A stretch of 64,000 bases of DNA from Cynocephalus volans (GCF_027409185.1 NC_084470.1:37809001-37873000); one strand, 5' to 3'; shown: positions 46,819 through 59,185, counted from the stretch's first letter. The notes: generated by a model not told the origin, from the letters alone. Made by a program: numbers and translations.

Positions 46819-48179
46819 TTTTTTTGTGCAATGATACAGTATAAGGGGAAGAAATCTGGGAGCAGTCGTCTCCCTAGATGAGGCTGATTCTCTAGCTTAA
46901 GAACGAGGATACCCATCCCCATTTTCCACTTCCCTGTGACCAGTGCATCTCTCCTCTTTGGAAAGATGTCGTGCAATGAAGTGCAGCGGCCCCCCTGTGG
47001 ATAACAGATACCTGTACACACCTACCTGTCAGTGGTGCCATGTTTCTCATCATGAACCTAGGTTCCTTCTGCTGTACTTTAAATACAGCTGCTTCCTCCT
47101 GTCTCATCGAACAATTTTTTCATCCACCTCCATTATCGGGTATAAAAGAGCCTAGTTTCCAAGGAACTCTGAGGACCTAAAATAAGCATTTGGAGCTATA
47201 AGTCTCAGGGACGAAGTAGAAATTGGCACATAATGTGGTGCTTTGTGTGTCTTTACAACTACCTTAATGACAGTGTGTTAAATGTTTTGTAAATTCCTCT
47301 GTGATCCCTTGCTTAAAATGTGTTTTCTTTGTAGTTAAAGAGTTTCTTATAATAAGGTTCTGTTACAAAATGATGACCATATAAAAAAGAGAGAGAGAGA
47401 GAGAGAAAAATAACGAACACATAGTTTCAGCAAAATCTCACCCCTTTATCACCCTGAACTTTTCAGTGGTAAGAACTATGCTTGCTGGGCTGAAAATTGT
47501 TTTAATGTACCTTCATAAAAGGAGCTTTGACTTGGTAAGTGTGTGTGATGCATACTTTTCATGTTACACCACAAGTGCCACTTAGCAACTCGGCTAGACA
47601 GAGCAGCGTTTCAGCATGGGGTGGGGTGCCCCCTGACAGGCTTTTAAAAGGCCTGGATGCCAATGCACATTCCAGCACTATCCACAAAAAGGAGACTGGA
47701 GCACAGCTCTCCCCTGCAAGGGGCAAAGAGGCTCTCCCTCCCTGCCCACCCACTTGCCCGCCCTGTTTTGTGGGAGAAATTATAAGTAAATACCAGAGAG
47801 GCAGAGGAGGAAGGAGGGTGTTTTAATTCCTCCCTAGGGTTTTCTTTCTTTGATGTATGTTGCATCCCTTAAGCAAGTTGTGCAAAATGGCTACAGCGTG
47901 GATTGGCTCTCCCTTTTAAAGCTGTCTGCCGGCGTTTATTTGTAAATATTGCATCTGTACTTCTCAACGTTTTAAAACTGGCTAGACACCAACATGGCTA
48001 TTTAGGGTGCAAGGCTGTGGGAACAGCAAAGTCATTTTCCTATTGGACTGGGATCCCAAGGGGCTGGGTTCTAGTCATGATTCTGAGCTGTGCGACTTCA
48101 GTCAGGTCTCAGTCTCCCTGGGCTTTGGTTTCCCCAGCTGAAAAATAAAAGGATGAGTCACAGCTAAACATTGGTTCCA
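46819..48179. other. 5' flank of RARB P2
   Basis: Repeat-poor DNA leading to the promoter, with only the (GA)n tract. Candidate distal promoter or enhancer sequence; no specific element can be named. Confidence 0.5.
47384..47407. repeat. (GA)n microsatellite
   Basis: About ten GA units within A-rich sequence. Confidence 0.9.
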
Positions 48180-48365
48180 GGATATTTGCTGAGTGCTGAA
48201 GAAGGGTTATTTCTGTCCTCTCAATAACCCACTGCCCATTTTACAGATGAGGAAACTGAGTCCCGTAGAGTGTCAAATGCTTTCACACAGCTGGTAAGTG
48301 GTGGAGCTGGAATTGGCTAGTTCAGTTTGACTCCCAAATCCATGCTCTTGACCACTGCATTATGT
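48180..48365 (-). mobile_element. MIR SINE
   Basis: CCCATTTTACAGATGAGGAA, CACACAGCTGGTAAGTGGTG and GCTCTTGACCACTGCATTAT: reversed MIR, about 700 bp upstream of the RARB CRE. It is the nearest recognisable repeat to the promoter. Confidence 0.87.
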
Positions 48366-49006
48366 TTTCTCAGGTCAGGATCTAAAATCCTGTATATCTG
48401 TGTGTGTCTGGGGCAGGGGTAACTAATTGTTGACTACTCCATATGCTGCATAGAGCCTGGGGAGGATTTTAAGAAGTAGCTGAATCCAGAAAGCAGAATT
48501 ACAGAGCATATAAAATCCCTTCGGCCGGCGGGGGCTTGCAAGAGGGAGAAAGAGAAAGACTGTGAAATGAAAAGTTTCTTCACCTAAGACTTCCCCGAGG
48601 GGTAGCCCCTTCTCTGTTCTATAGTTTAGGGCTTGCATGTGCTCTTCCAGGAGTGGAAAAATACATACGTTACAAGGAATTTAACAGGCGCACAGAGGAA
48701 TTGAAAGGGTGGGCTGGGGGCGAAGCGGTGGGCGGGAGGCGAGCGGGCTAGCGGGGAACGCTCGCTTCCAGGCTGAGCCGCTGCAAATAAAAAGGCGTGA
48801 AGGGAGAGAAGTTGGCGCTCCACGTGAGCCAGGAGCCGCGTCCCGACTCCTCCCCTGCTCGTTTTCAAAGCACTTCTTGCATTGTTTTTAAGGTGAGAAA
48901 TGGGAAAGAAAGCGGCGGCTTGCGCGCCCGCCGCCTGCCTCTCTGGCTGTCTGCTTTTGCGGGGCTGCTGGGAGTTTTTAAGCTCTGTGAGAATCCTGGG
49001 AGTTGG

Positions 49007-49014
49007 TGATGTCA
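49007..49014 (+). promoter_or_regulatory. RARB: CRE/AP-1-like element TGATGTCA
   Basis: TGATGTCA differs from the CRE palindrome TGACGTCA by one base. It lies 46 bp upstream of the RARE, which corresponds to about -99 relative to the inferred start, the position reported for the CRE-related motif of this promoter. It is a likely target of ATF/CREB or AP-1-type bZIP factors that cooperate with the RARE. Confidence 0.85.
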
Positions 49015-49022
49015 GACTAGTT

Positions 49023-49039
49023 GGGTCATTTGAAGGTTA
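49023..49039 (+). promoter_or_regulatory. RARB: Imperfect upstream DR5 (candidate auxiliary RARE)
   Basis: GGGTCA-TTTGA-AGGTTA: two near-consensus receptor half-sites with a 5-bp spacer, in the same orientation as the canonical element and ending 13 bp before it. The sequence is visible directly. That it binds RAR-RXR or another nuclear receptor is inference; auxiliary receptor sites in this promoter have been discussed in the literature. Confidence 0.6.
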
Positions 49040-49052
49040 GCAGCCCGGGAAG

Positions 49053-49069
49053 GGTTCACCGAAAGTTCA
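49053..49069 (+). promoter_or_regulatory. RARB: Canonical beta-RARE (DR5 retinoic acid response element)
   Basis: GGTTCA-CCGAA-AGTTCA: two direct hexamer half-sites separated by five bases. This is the classical RAR-RXR binding site first defined in this promoter. It lies 5 bp upstream of the TATA-like box and is identical to the known human element across all 17 bases. It makes RARB-2 directly inducible by retinoic acid. Confidence 0.98.
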
Positions 49070-49074
49070 CTCGC

Positions 49075-49082
49075 ATATATTA
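49075..49082 (+). promoter_or_regulatory. RARB: TATA-like box of RARB P2
   Basis: ATATATTA follows the RARE by 5 bp and precedes the inferred start by 24-31 bp. Its place in the known P2 promoter is the same. Confidence 0.88.
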
Positions 49083-49207
49083 GGCAATTCAATCTTTCAT
49101 TCTGTGTGACAGGAGTAGTAGGAAGTGAGCTGTTCAGAGGCAGGAGGGTCTATTCTTTGCCAAAGGGGGGACCAGCATTCCCCCTTGCGAGCTGTTTGAG
49201 GACTGGG

Positions 49208-49261
49208 ATGCCGAGGACGCGAGCGATCCGGGCAGGGTTTGTCTGGGCACCGTCGGGGTAG
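49208..49261 (+). CDS. RARB-2 leader uORF 1 (17 codons)
   Basis: First ATG after the inferred start; the frame reads 17 codons to a TAG. It lies in the GC-rich part of the leader and ends 313 nt before the main start. The RARB-2 leader is known to carry short uORFs that restrain translation in a tissue-dependent way; whether this one is translated cannot be seen from sequence. Confidence 0.6.
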   Translation: MPRTRAIRAGFVWAPSG

Positions 49262-49371
49262 GATCCGGAACTCATTCGGAAGGGTTTCTGCCGGCTTTTG
49301 CTTGGAAGGAGAACTTGGGATCTTTCTGGGAACCCCCCGCCCCGGCTGGATCGGCCGAGCAAGCCTGGAAA

Positions 49372-49434
49372 ATGGTAAATGATCATTTGGATCAATTACA
49401 GGCTTTTAGCTGGCTTGTCTGTCATAATTCATGA
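49372..49434 (+). CDS. RARB-2 leader uORF 2 (20 codons)
   Basis: ATG in the context GAAAATGG (A at -3, G at +4, a strong context) followed by 20 codons and TGA. It overlaps uORF 3 in another frame. Confidence 0.6.
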   Translation: MVNDHLDQLQAFSWLVCHNS

Positions 49435-49534
49435 TTCTGGGCTGGGAAAAAGACCAACAGCCTACGTGCCAAAAAAGGGGCAGAGTTTGATGGAGTTGGG
49501 TGGACTTTTCTATGCCATTTGCCTCCACACCTAG
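49379..49534 (+). CDS. RARB-2 leader uORF 3 (51 codons, the longest)
   Basis: Starts 7 nt after the uORF 2 start, in a different frame, and runs 51 codons to a TAG 40 nt before the main ATG. It overlaps uORFs 2, 4 and 5. Its length and position resemble the regulatory uORF described in the RARB-2 mRNA. Its own second ATG at 49490 is in frame. Confidence 0.65.
   Translation: MIIWINYRLLAGLSVIIHDSGLGKRPTAYVPKKGQSLMELGGLFYAICLHT
49431..49490 (+). CDS. RARB-2 leader uORF 4 (19 codons)
   Basis: ATG overlapping the stop codon of uORF 2 (ATGA arrangement), 19 codons to TGA. The overlap would allow termination-reinitiation between the two; that is inference. Confidence 0.5.
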   Translation: MILGWEKDQQPTCQKRGRV

Positions 49535-49541
49535 AGGATAA
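49512..49541 (+). CDS. RARB-2 leader uORF 5 (9 codons)
   Basis: Last upstream ATG: nine codons then TAA, ending 33 nt before the main start. Inside uORF 3 in another frame. Short and close to the main start, so it could lower re-initiation there. Confidence 0.5.
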   Translation: MPFASTPRG

Positions 49542-49976
<435 letters not shown>

Positions 49977-52900
49977 TAAAAACAGTTTTAAAAATACGCA
50001 TGGGGCGGGGGGAGTAGAGGGTGACCACAGGACTTTGAAACATTCTTCAAGTAGGACAATTTGACATATTGTGCAGTTTTTACTAAGATGTATGTCAGGG
50101 GAATATAACTTTACTGTTCTTTGGATTAGTTACTAGTTGTATATATATTCCCCTCTTGTGTGTTTCAACAGTCCAAAGTAATTAAAATATGACATCTTCC
50201 TTGCAAGGAATTTAGCCTAATTAAGGTGGCTGCTGCTCCCGAAGTTCATAAACCCCCAGTTCAGGCTGCTGCCTCCAATGTTTTCCTTGCTAAGGAAAGG
50301 CAATATTTCTTAGCATTGACCCTGCTGCCACCTTTCCGAGTCACTTTGTTGGTCTAAGAAGTTGCTGTTTTGCTAGAAAACTACTGGCAATGAACACCCC
50401 TTGGGTTGAGCCATCCATTATTTCCATATCTTGCAATTCAGTCGGGAACCTGGACATCGGGTAAAGGAAAGGAAATATAAGTGGGGTAGCCCAGTTTTTA
50501 AAAAAAATATTGACTATTTGGTTATCTGACGCTGACACGGTGTAGAGGAACACATCTGGTCAACAGTAGCCTGGCTGCAGACTTGAGAAATGACCAGGAG
50601 TCCCAGAAAATCCCACCCTCGGGTGGCTGTAGTGGGAGCCTGCAGGATGCTTTGCCACCCTTGACAGTGATTTAGATAAATGGCTCAGCTATCTATCAAA
50701 ATGTTTTTAGTACTTTATTTGACAATTCATTGGAGCATTAGCCTGAAAATGACATTTTAAATCTTTGTTTTCAAAGAGGTCAAAGTTTAACTGGAAGAAA
50801 TTGAGTTTTCCTAATAATATGGTGGCTTATCTAAAGAGAGAAAAGAAAAAGGGGAGAGGGTGACAATGACAACAGGATTTAAATTGCCCTCTCTGAAACT
50901 TTTTCTTAAGAATAACGACTTGCTTCTTGGGCCAGGAAATCAACAGGTTTGTAGCTGAAAAATCAATAACCATTTGATGCCAACAGTCTGGCTGTCCGAC
51001 TTAACATTTCGTAGAGCTATGAACAGGGCAAAAAGAATATCCTTTGCAGAAGTTGTCTTAATCTTCAGCTGCTCCTCAGATGCCTTTTCTTTCTTGCTGA
51101 CTATTTTCTTTCCAGAGAACTCAAAGAAACTGAGTGTTACAAAATAATTTTCTAATCCACTGACAGATCTTTTAGACCTGTCCTCTCTGTAGCAATTAAA
51201 ACAGTGTGAACAATTTCTGTTAGAATCCCAGGGAACTTGGGGCTCCCCGAAATTTTTCTTGTTAGAGGCAGTTGTAACGAAACATTTTTTAACAGAAGAA
51301 AAAAAAGTGTCCAGGATCCTCGCAGAAAGGCGGAAAGTTATTAGACCTGATAGAGTTTTTACGCATAGACATTCTCTGTTTTGTAATTAACCCTCCAAAC
51401 ATGCCTATTAAGTTGTAAGAGTAGGGGGAAAAGCTTTGTTTGTTCTTTAACAAGTTAAACAAGGGATTTGCTTTATCTAGGGAGAGCTAGTGGTGAATGT
51501 GTCATTCGCCTAGGGCCAGCCGATAAGCAAGAAGTGTTGATAACAGCAAAGTTTAGCTAATCAAAGAAACTTGCATTAGACAAAGTAAATAAAGGCATTT
51601 GACAAAAGGATTTCAGAAATTCCAGCGTTTTATTTTTGTAAGCAGAGCAATTAGTGCTTATTGTGGTCAATTTCACAAGGGTTTGAATCCCACACCCCAA
51701 CTTTAGGTTAAATGAATAAAATGTAAATATTGCTTGTGCCCCTGCAGAGTTGCTTTATCCTCCATAAGCCACTTTATGACTGGTCAGTTTAGGTGTTCAA
51801 GCGATGAACTTTTTAAGCCTAAGTAAAACCAAAACATTTTCTAAATGTTTTAAAAAATTCTAGCAAATGTCTGTGCCATACAGTGTTTGGTTCAGGGTGG
51901 TATAGCTAGTTAGGGCTTTTGAAATAAAAGTGTATTAGGGCTACGTTTGTATAAGTAAGAATATAAAAACCACAACCTTTTCCATTTTACTTAATGGCTG
52001 TTTTGACGAGAAGCAGATCTGTTTGTGCTCTTAACACAGAGGAAACGGTGGGCAAAGAGGGGGAAAAAATAGTACTAAGTTTCAGCCAAACTATTTTCTG
52101 CCTTGAGATCCTACTTATTTTTTTACGGTGTGTGTGTATAGTAAATAGAGTAAAACTTTTGAACATAGAAACACCAGAGCTTACTTTGAAAGGTGTAAGA
52201 ATGTTCCCTTTCTTCCCTTTATTTTCTTTTTAAATTTTAAAGACAGAAAAATGATATGCCAACCAGCTGCGTGTTGTAGTAGGGCCTGTGGATTGCTTGT
52301 TATAAACATTCGAAGTCAGGATTAAGGGGTTATGAAGGGAATGTGGTATAAATAATACGATTGAAGACTGCCCCTGGAAGGTACTGGCGGCACTAAGTTT
52401 TTATTCAGATGCCTCCTGGATTATCTTGGTTTTAGGCTGCTCCAGATGTTTTCAGCATTAATTGTCCGGTGGGCATAGAATAAGTCTTAATATTTCGTGA
52501 TCTATATATAGTTACTTTTGGTGAAATCACAACTGTGCAACTTCTTGGCCCTTTTCCCTGTTTTCTCCCTACTCAACACATCGAAAGGAAAAAAAATTTT
52601 AAATTTCCTTTTGAAATAGGATTTAGTCCATTAATGAGAAGAAATTATTTTTAAAACAAACAGTAGTGGTGTATGGTTGAGGAACGAGAAAATTTGCCTT
52701 CTCAAAGCCCGGGGACACGAATTTTAAGTATTAAATAGTATCTAAATCCTCTCCTAGTGAGATATAAATTGGGGTCAAAGTGGCAAAATCAAAGATACCC
52801 TCTGAAAGAGAGACTAAATAAAGACTGACAGCCACCGTATGAATTGAATGGGGTTTTGAATAAATATTTCGGTGAAAAGGCCCAATTGTTTTTCTAAAGT

Positions 52901-54359
52901 AGGACATAATTTTCTGCTTCTCAGCCACATGATGGTGGTAACTAATACCATCAGAAAGAAGAGAAGAAAAGAGACTTTTGCTTAAATCTCAAAGAGAGTG
53001 CAGGACAGGGTCATTTGAAAACAAGCAGAAGATTCACAAAGTTTTCCTTCCCTGTAGAAAAAAAGAAATACTAAAATATTGTCAATATCCAGATAAATTG
53101 GTATGTTTGGCAGGGGAATATTGATATGCAACTCAGAAGAAAAAGTGCATGAGTTTAAATTTTATCGCCAGAAAAGGATGGATTCCAAAAAATAAAACTG
53201 TAGGCGAGGTAGACATCTGTCTGCTGAAACTTAAGCTATGGAATTGATTTGGAAGCTCTGTTTAGAATTTGATTCACCAGCCTGAATGTGAAGCCCTTGC
53301 ATTGAATCGGGCCTTTTTTTTTTAATAAATGACCAGAATGGATGGCAATTTCTGATAGGCTAGCTGACCTAAACCAGAAGTTTCCTTCTCATTTCTGTAA
53401 ACCTGACTCTGACCATATACAACCAGTCAGTATTGTCGCAGACTTTTCTTTAAAGCATAGGAATAAAAGAAAGTTCTTCTGGATATCAGAAGCTTGTAAT
53501 TTACCTTTAACGTATGTTAAGCCCTGAGATAGCTGAAAAAGAAAGAAAACCTTTACACATTCCATAACATCATTAAACTCTATCCCAGAAGGGAAATAGA
53601 TCATGAATTATAAAGATTATAAAATCTCTCAAAGAATTTATCATTTTTAAAAATCAATTTTAAAAAAAGGCTAGGAATTTTTAATTAAAAAATTACTCTC
53701 TGGGAGGAAGATAGAGATGTAAAACCAAGATGCAAAATGTAAAACTCTTTTCAAGTTGCACAGATTTTATTTAACAATGCAGTGTTCATTTTAGAACATC
53801 TTAAAAAGAATCTTCTTTAGAGTTTGAGTTACATGTAAGTGCCAATAAATTTATCCTTAAGTGACATTTTTATACTTTAAATGTTCTAATATAAATTCAG
53901 TTAACTATCAATTAAATATATTATTTCGGAAATGGGAGTTTTTGATGAAGGTTAATCAGGGAAGATCTTGGCTAAAAACCTTTCCAAAGATATTAATGTA
54001 GAATCTTGCCTTTCAAATTACAGGTTAGTTATGGCAATCATATATTTCTGATTTTCTAGAATAACCCACTTTCAAATATACTGCCACAGTTCCCACATAA
54101 ATCATTTAAATATGCCAGATATTCCAATATTACGACATCTCTTAGGCTGCCCCTTGAACCCAGGAGTGGCACAGAAAGTCTTTGTTTGGATTCTATGGTC
54201 AATATAACTAGAGCGCTCACAGCCTAATTTTTCCATTATGATTGACGATCGCCTTGTGCTTCTGGGTCATTCTTCTGAACATGAATTCCTTTTGTAGCAA
54301 ACTATCAATCTGTAAATAGAAGGTATCTCCTACAAAATGGATTCGACTGTGGTTTTCCA

Positions 54360-54364
<5 letters not shown>

Positions 54365-54392
<28 letters not shown>
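54365..54392. repeat. (TG)14 microsatellite
   Basis: 28 bp of TG in the RARB intron. Confidence 0.95.
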
Positions 54393-54393
<1 letters not shown>

Positions 54394-55794
54394 TGTGGGC
54401 GAGGGGTGATGGTGAAGGAGAGTAGAATTGGATTGTTATGAACAAATCTGTACCAGCCTTTTGCCAGCTTCTTCTTAAGAAGTTGGAGTTGGGGGTGATG
54501 GAGGGAGGAGGCAGACTTAACTCAGGTTTCAGATTTATCAGTATCCTAAGTGGCTTGGCCTAAGTACCTCTTGTTAAATAGCAGATGAGATAACCTGCCC
54601 CATCTGTAAGATCTAATAACAACCTCATCAGTCAGTATGTTGCCCTGAATTCTCCTTTTTTCATTCCCGGCTTCCTTACTTCATTGTTAAGAAGAGTGAT
54701 TCCGCTCCCATCCCACCCCCAAATCCCTTCAAATGAATGAGAAATAAAGTTGCAAAAGTTTTCTCCACCTAGGAAGCACTAGAGGGTAAGTCTGCAGGCA
54801 TTTTATTATTTGTCTTGAGCTTTCAGAGCTTCTTAGATGGGAATTCAAACAGGCAAGGGAACTGCTGACTTGCTCTTTCTCTGGCCTTGCAGGGTTGAGA
54901 GCTGGAAGGGGGGGCCATTCAGTAAGATAAGACTCTTGGCCCCCTGCACGATAAGGCGAGGATAACAGGAACTGACGTCTGGGAGGCGACCCAGCCTGGC
55001 CAAGCATTTCCTCTGGCCAGGGCACATGGATTCCAGGCCTCCCCATAGCAGCTGATGAAGTGAACCAGCTCAGCAGAGGGAAAAAGAAGAAAGCTAATTT
55101 TTACGGGGGGTGATAGTGGGTGTTAATGTCCCTGATTCCCATTAGCAGATTTCTCTAAACAGAACAAATAATAACTTGGAGGACAGGAGTGATTTTAATA
55201 AAAGTGGATTCTAATTGTAATTTTACATTGTCATATAATAGGTATTTGTTTCCCAGCTGTCAACAATTTCCTGCTAATGTCTCATAAGACAGTCTATCCA
55301 GCAATCACCAACTATCATCCACCCACAGACCTTGCCAACTCTCCATATAGAATAAAATGTGGGGGAATTCACGTTGGCAGAGTTAATCCCTGGTACTCCT
55401 GTTTACTTTGTACTTAAAAAGTACAAAGTTCCCACCCCCATCTGCATCGTATGACATTACTAGAGCAATTTTATTTGCCACCAGCCCTGAAACCACCTAA
55501 TAGTTTTCCTCCCTTCTTTCAGTCTTCCTTTTCGCTGAAATCTAGATTTTTGGCCATCTAAAGTATCTCTAATTTGAAGTTTGGAGAAAGAAAAATTCAA
55601 ATGAAAGTTTCCCGTTTTATTTTTCAAATTTCATGTTTTCTCTTCAGGCCACTGTCTTAAAGATAGATCCTTATTTTTTAAATTTTAGAATAGAATGAGT
55701 TCCTCTCCTAATTTGACCCAGATTTAGTAGAATGTTTGTCTGATGTTATTGATCGATTACTATTTGCCACAGATTAAAATTTTACCAATTCAGG

Positions 55795-55815
55795 AAAAAA
55801 AAAAAAAAAAAAAAA
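55795..55815. repeat. Poly(A) run of 21
   Basis: Uninterrupted A tract in the RARB intron, no retrocopy body recognised before it. Confidence 0.9.
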
Positions 55816-57929
55816 GCCGAATTCAAAATACTGTAGGTAAGGCCAAATAAGATGGATGCATCAATTAACTAGAAAAAAAAAAAATTGGGGATCACATTTA
55901 TCCCAATTTTTTTCCAATTTCCAGAGCAATTGAAGACCTCATATAATAAATTTCTCTTCTCAAAAGTATTAAAGCTTTCAATGGCTACGGTACCTTTGTC
56001 ATCATGAAAGTCCTTAATTATAAAAAGGCTGATAATCTGAGGGCCATTTCAGCTTCAAAAGATTTTTTAGGGTCTGGTCTACTGGAAAGCTTGGGGGTAT
56101 AATTAACTAAAATGGAAATGGAGGCAGCAAAATTTAGTTCCTGATGTTTTAATTTGGCTCAGTACTGCCATGTGTTATTGAAGCGAATTCTTAAAGGCAA
56201 ACATAATTATTTCATTATGGTCCTCAGAATGCTTTCATTGGCTTTAATGACAAGAAGCTGTATAAAAAGGCATATATTTTAATTAGTCCTTCTTATATTT
56301 ACATCAGATAAATAACAAATAATTGATGAAAAACAAGTCTTTGGAATGGATAATTTCACATAGTGCGCTGGTTACAGTTTAATGATGAAACATTTCTCTG
56401 TTGCTTTGCATTTTAATTATCTGTACATTATATTACAGTAGTGGTGTCGTGGAGCTAAAATACCGTTGTTGCCATTTTATTACAAAAAAATCACGATTAA
56501 TGCCTACAATTCGAAGCTGAAAAAGGTAGCTAGACGTGCATCTCTGAGGAAGTCAATTGCCGGTTCCATTAATTTTACTACATTTGTTAGCGCTCATTTT
56601 GATCTCTTTTATCTTTTATGCTTCATCTTTTTGGATTAAGACCATCAGGGGTTTCACGTGTGTTTTTATGGCCACATCTCCTGAACACCTTTCTTCCTCT
56701 CTGGATGCCTGTTTTGAAGACTTGCATGAAAGTGCCTTTCCAAATGTGCACTGGAAGTTCAGCCTTTTTCCATGTTATAGGCCTGCTTTACCTTTGATTT
56801 TATATGAAAACCCATTTCACATGATTCATCTGTTTTGGTGTACAGAACACTAATTGTTATTATTGATTTTAAATTCCGTGACCATTACAAGTAACCCAGA
56901 TGACTGGCAGATAAAGGGTAATAATCCATGGAGTTCTGGAACTGTTTCATGTTTGTCTGGAGTACTTTATGTGATCAATATTAACTGCCCCATTGAAACT
57001 AACTGCTGTATCAAATAACAGTCAATCAAATGAATGTGCTTAGAGATTATTTATTGAAAGCTTTAATTGTTCACTGGGGTCCTGCTTATCAGAGGAAACA
57101 ATAGGAACTAGAGATAGGATGAACAGGCTTGGATTTGCGAGGAAAGTTGGAGGATGCAGATGAACAGGGCATCTCTGCTACTCAGGCAAGAGTTTCCAGA
57201 AATCCATGTTGGGCCTGTAGTGGGCAGAAGTTGCAAATACTCTTGCAGAGGTTATCCTATCACCTGTTTCTTGAAGACTCTCTAGAGAAGAAGGTAAATT
57301 TTTTTTTTTGCCCTCAACAGAGGCTATGAAAGTTATCCCTCCCTCAGAGTTTTTACTGTTGCTTCTCCCAACTCCTTCTCACTACATAACCCTCCCATGT
57401 GTCTCTCCCCTGCTGGTCCCTGTCATTGCCTGATGGTCTGAGATAATGGAAATAGCCTGACTTGACACAGGATTGATTTCTGTAGCTATGAATGGGAATA
57501 ATAATGTCTACATTGCAGGATTTGTGGAAGGATTAGAGATTATGTAAATTAAGATTCCGTTCTCATCTTGAAAGCATACAGAAGTCACTGGATAGACCTG
57601 CTCCAATTTTGGCATGACACCTGTGGCTTATGATCCTTCATTAATAGTGAACAGTTTTTTTTTTTTTTTTTGTCATATCTAAATCTGATATCTCTTTTCG
57701 TCAGTGAAGTGGTTCCTCTGTCTATAGCTCATAACATAGGTGACAGTTCACATTTGTCACAATCTGAGTAACACCGTGGTCCTGATTCAGAGGCATCTAT
57801 TTACCAAACCTCCAGATTTTGTACAATTGACTTATGCAAGTGAGCATTACCTTCAAAGTTGTCACAATATACACTTTACCCAAAAATGCTGTTGATGGTA
57901 CAGTCCATTTTTGTGGCTCAATCTTGCAG

Positions 57930-58075
57930 CGTTCCATTCAGCAAATGACTCTTGGGTATCTGCCATGTGCCAGGCTCCTTGATATTATCTGTAGGGTTAC
58001 CAAGATGAATCAGACACTGTTCTGTTTCCTCTGGATTCACAATGCAATGGGAGAAACTTGTGTACACAAGTCATT
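57930..58075 (-). mobile_element. L2 3' fragment
   Basis: CCATTCAGCAAATGACTCTT, CTGCCATGTGCCAGGCTCCT and CAATGCAATGGGAGAAACTT: reversed L2 3' end. Confidence 0.65.
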
Positions 58076-58434
58076 GTGACACAACCCCCTTATAACACAA
58101 ACACAAAAAACTCCTCAGAACTGAACCTGAGACTGATGATAGAATTAAAACACCTAGAACCACAGCTGGTCCATAAGATGAGTGGTCAAGTAAGTTTTAC
58201 ATTTTTACCACAATGGAGTGGACATGAAGTTTTTCTGTGTGTAGACTTTATAGGTAATCTCTAAAAGTAGTTCACAAAGAGGAGTTTTAAACATATCTCG
58301 AGCAATGGAACAGTGCATACGTTCCAGAATGGCTTCTTGAAGACTCTCATATGTATGTTTCTGGACTGTTTGGTAATTATGTTGGACTCGATTAGATTAT
58401 ATTTTTAGAAATTATTTATTTCTTTATGATTGTT

Positions 58435-58905
58435 TCTGTAATTTATTGCTGTGTAACAAACCATCCCAACACTTAGTGGCCTAACAATTTATTATCTCAT
58501 TATTCTGTGGATTGACTGGGCTCAGCTGAGCAGGTCTTCTATTCCACATAGTGTCAGCTCGGGCTACATCATCCAGGGCTAAGTTGGGCTGCAAGTCCAA
58601 AAAGGCTCAGTCCCATGGCTGGCAGTTGATGTTGGTTGTCGGCAGAGAGCTCAGCTGGTCGACTGGAGTGTCTACGTGTGGCTCAGGCTCCTCACAGCAG
58701 GGCAGCAGTATTCTGCAAGGGAGCATCTCCGGCTGAGCCTTCCACAAGGAAGCAGAAGCTGCCAGTCCTCTTAAAGGCTCCATCCAGACCTGGCCTAGAG
58801 TCACTTCCTCTGTATTCTACGGGTGAAGCAGTCATGGGCCAGGCCAGATTCAGTAAATCTGCCTCTCAGTGAGGGAGTGACAAAGAATGTCCAGTCATCT
58901 TTAGT
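58435..58905 (+). repeat. Ancient mammalian interspersed repeat
   Basis: ATTTATTGCTGTGTAACAAA, ACTTAGTGGCCTAACAATTT, CTGGCAGTTGATGTTGGTTG and GTGAAGCAGTCATGGGCCAG follow a well-known old mammalian repeat of LTR type. I leave the family unnamed. The 60-80 codon frames inside are not genes. Confidence 0.7.
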
Positions 58906-59039
58906 CCACCAAACACCCCCAGCATGTATGCCCTACACTAGAAAAGAAAATACTGTCCTCTGAAAGAGGCTAAATTGAAGAATGATTGTGGGCTTTTTAG
59001 TTTGTGTTTTGGCTGCTTAGATATTTAACGAAAGTCTGC

Positions 59040-59185
59040 TCTGGTGACTGTACATGCATTACCGGTTGATCCTCACAACCCTGGGAGGAAGATTTTATCC
59101 TCATTTTCTAGGTGAGGAACGTGACTGAAGTCACAGGGATAGGAAGCTGCAGAGCTGGTTTCCATCTCAGGTTCTTTTCTCTAAC
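59040..59185 (-). mobile_element. MIR SINE fragment
   Basis: CCTCATTTTCTAGGTGAGGA and GAAGCTGCAGAGCTGGTTTC match reversed MIR. Confidence 0.65.

Larger units (their letters stand above)
48970..49110 (+). promoter_or_regulatory. RARB: RARB P2 core promoter (retinoic-acid inducible)
   Basis: Compact promoter of RARbeta-2. In order it contains a CRE-like site (49007-49014), an imperfect DR5 (49023-49039), the canonical DR5 element (49053-49069), a TATA-like ATATATTA (49075-49082) and the inferred start near 49106. The spacing matches the described promoter: CRE at -99, RARE at -53/-37 and TATA near -30. The receptor drives its own transcription here through RAR-RXR heterodimers. The same promoter is a well-known target of DNA methylation in human tumours. 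Confidence 0.95.
48690..49360. other. CpG-rich stretch at the RARB P2 promoter
   Basis: By eye about 40 CpG dinucleotides lie in roughly 670 bp, against almost none in neighbouring kilobases. They fall in two clusters, about 48715-48965 upstream of the promoter and about 49190-49360 in the leader, with a CpG-poor core promoter between them. An E-box CACGTG lies at 48821-48826. A formal island call needs a CpG observed/expected computation. The upstream cluster could also hold an antisense or alternative start, which I cannot show. Confidence 0.8.
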
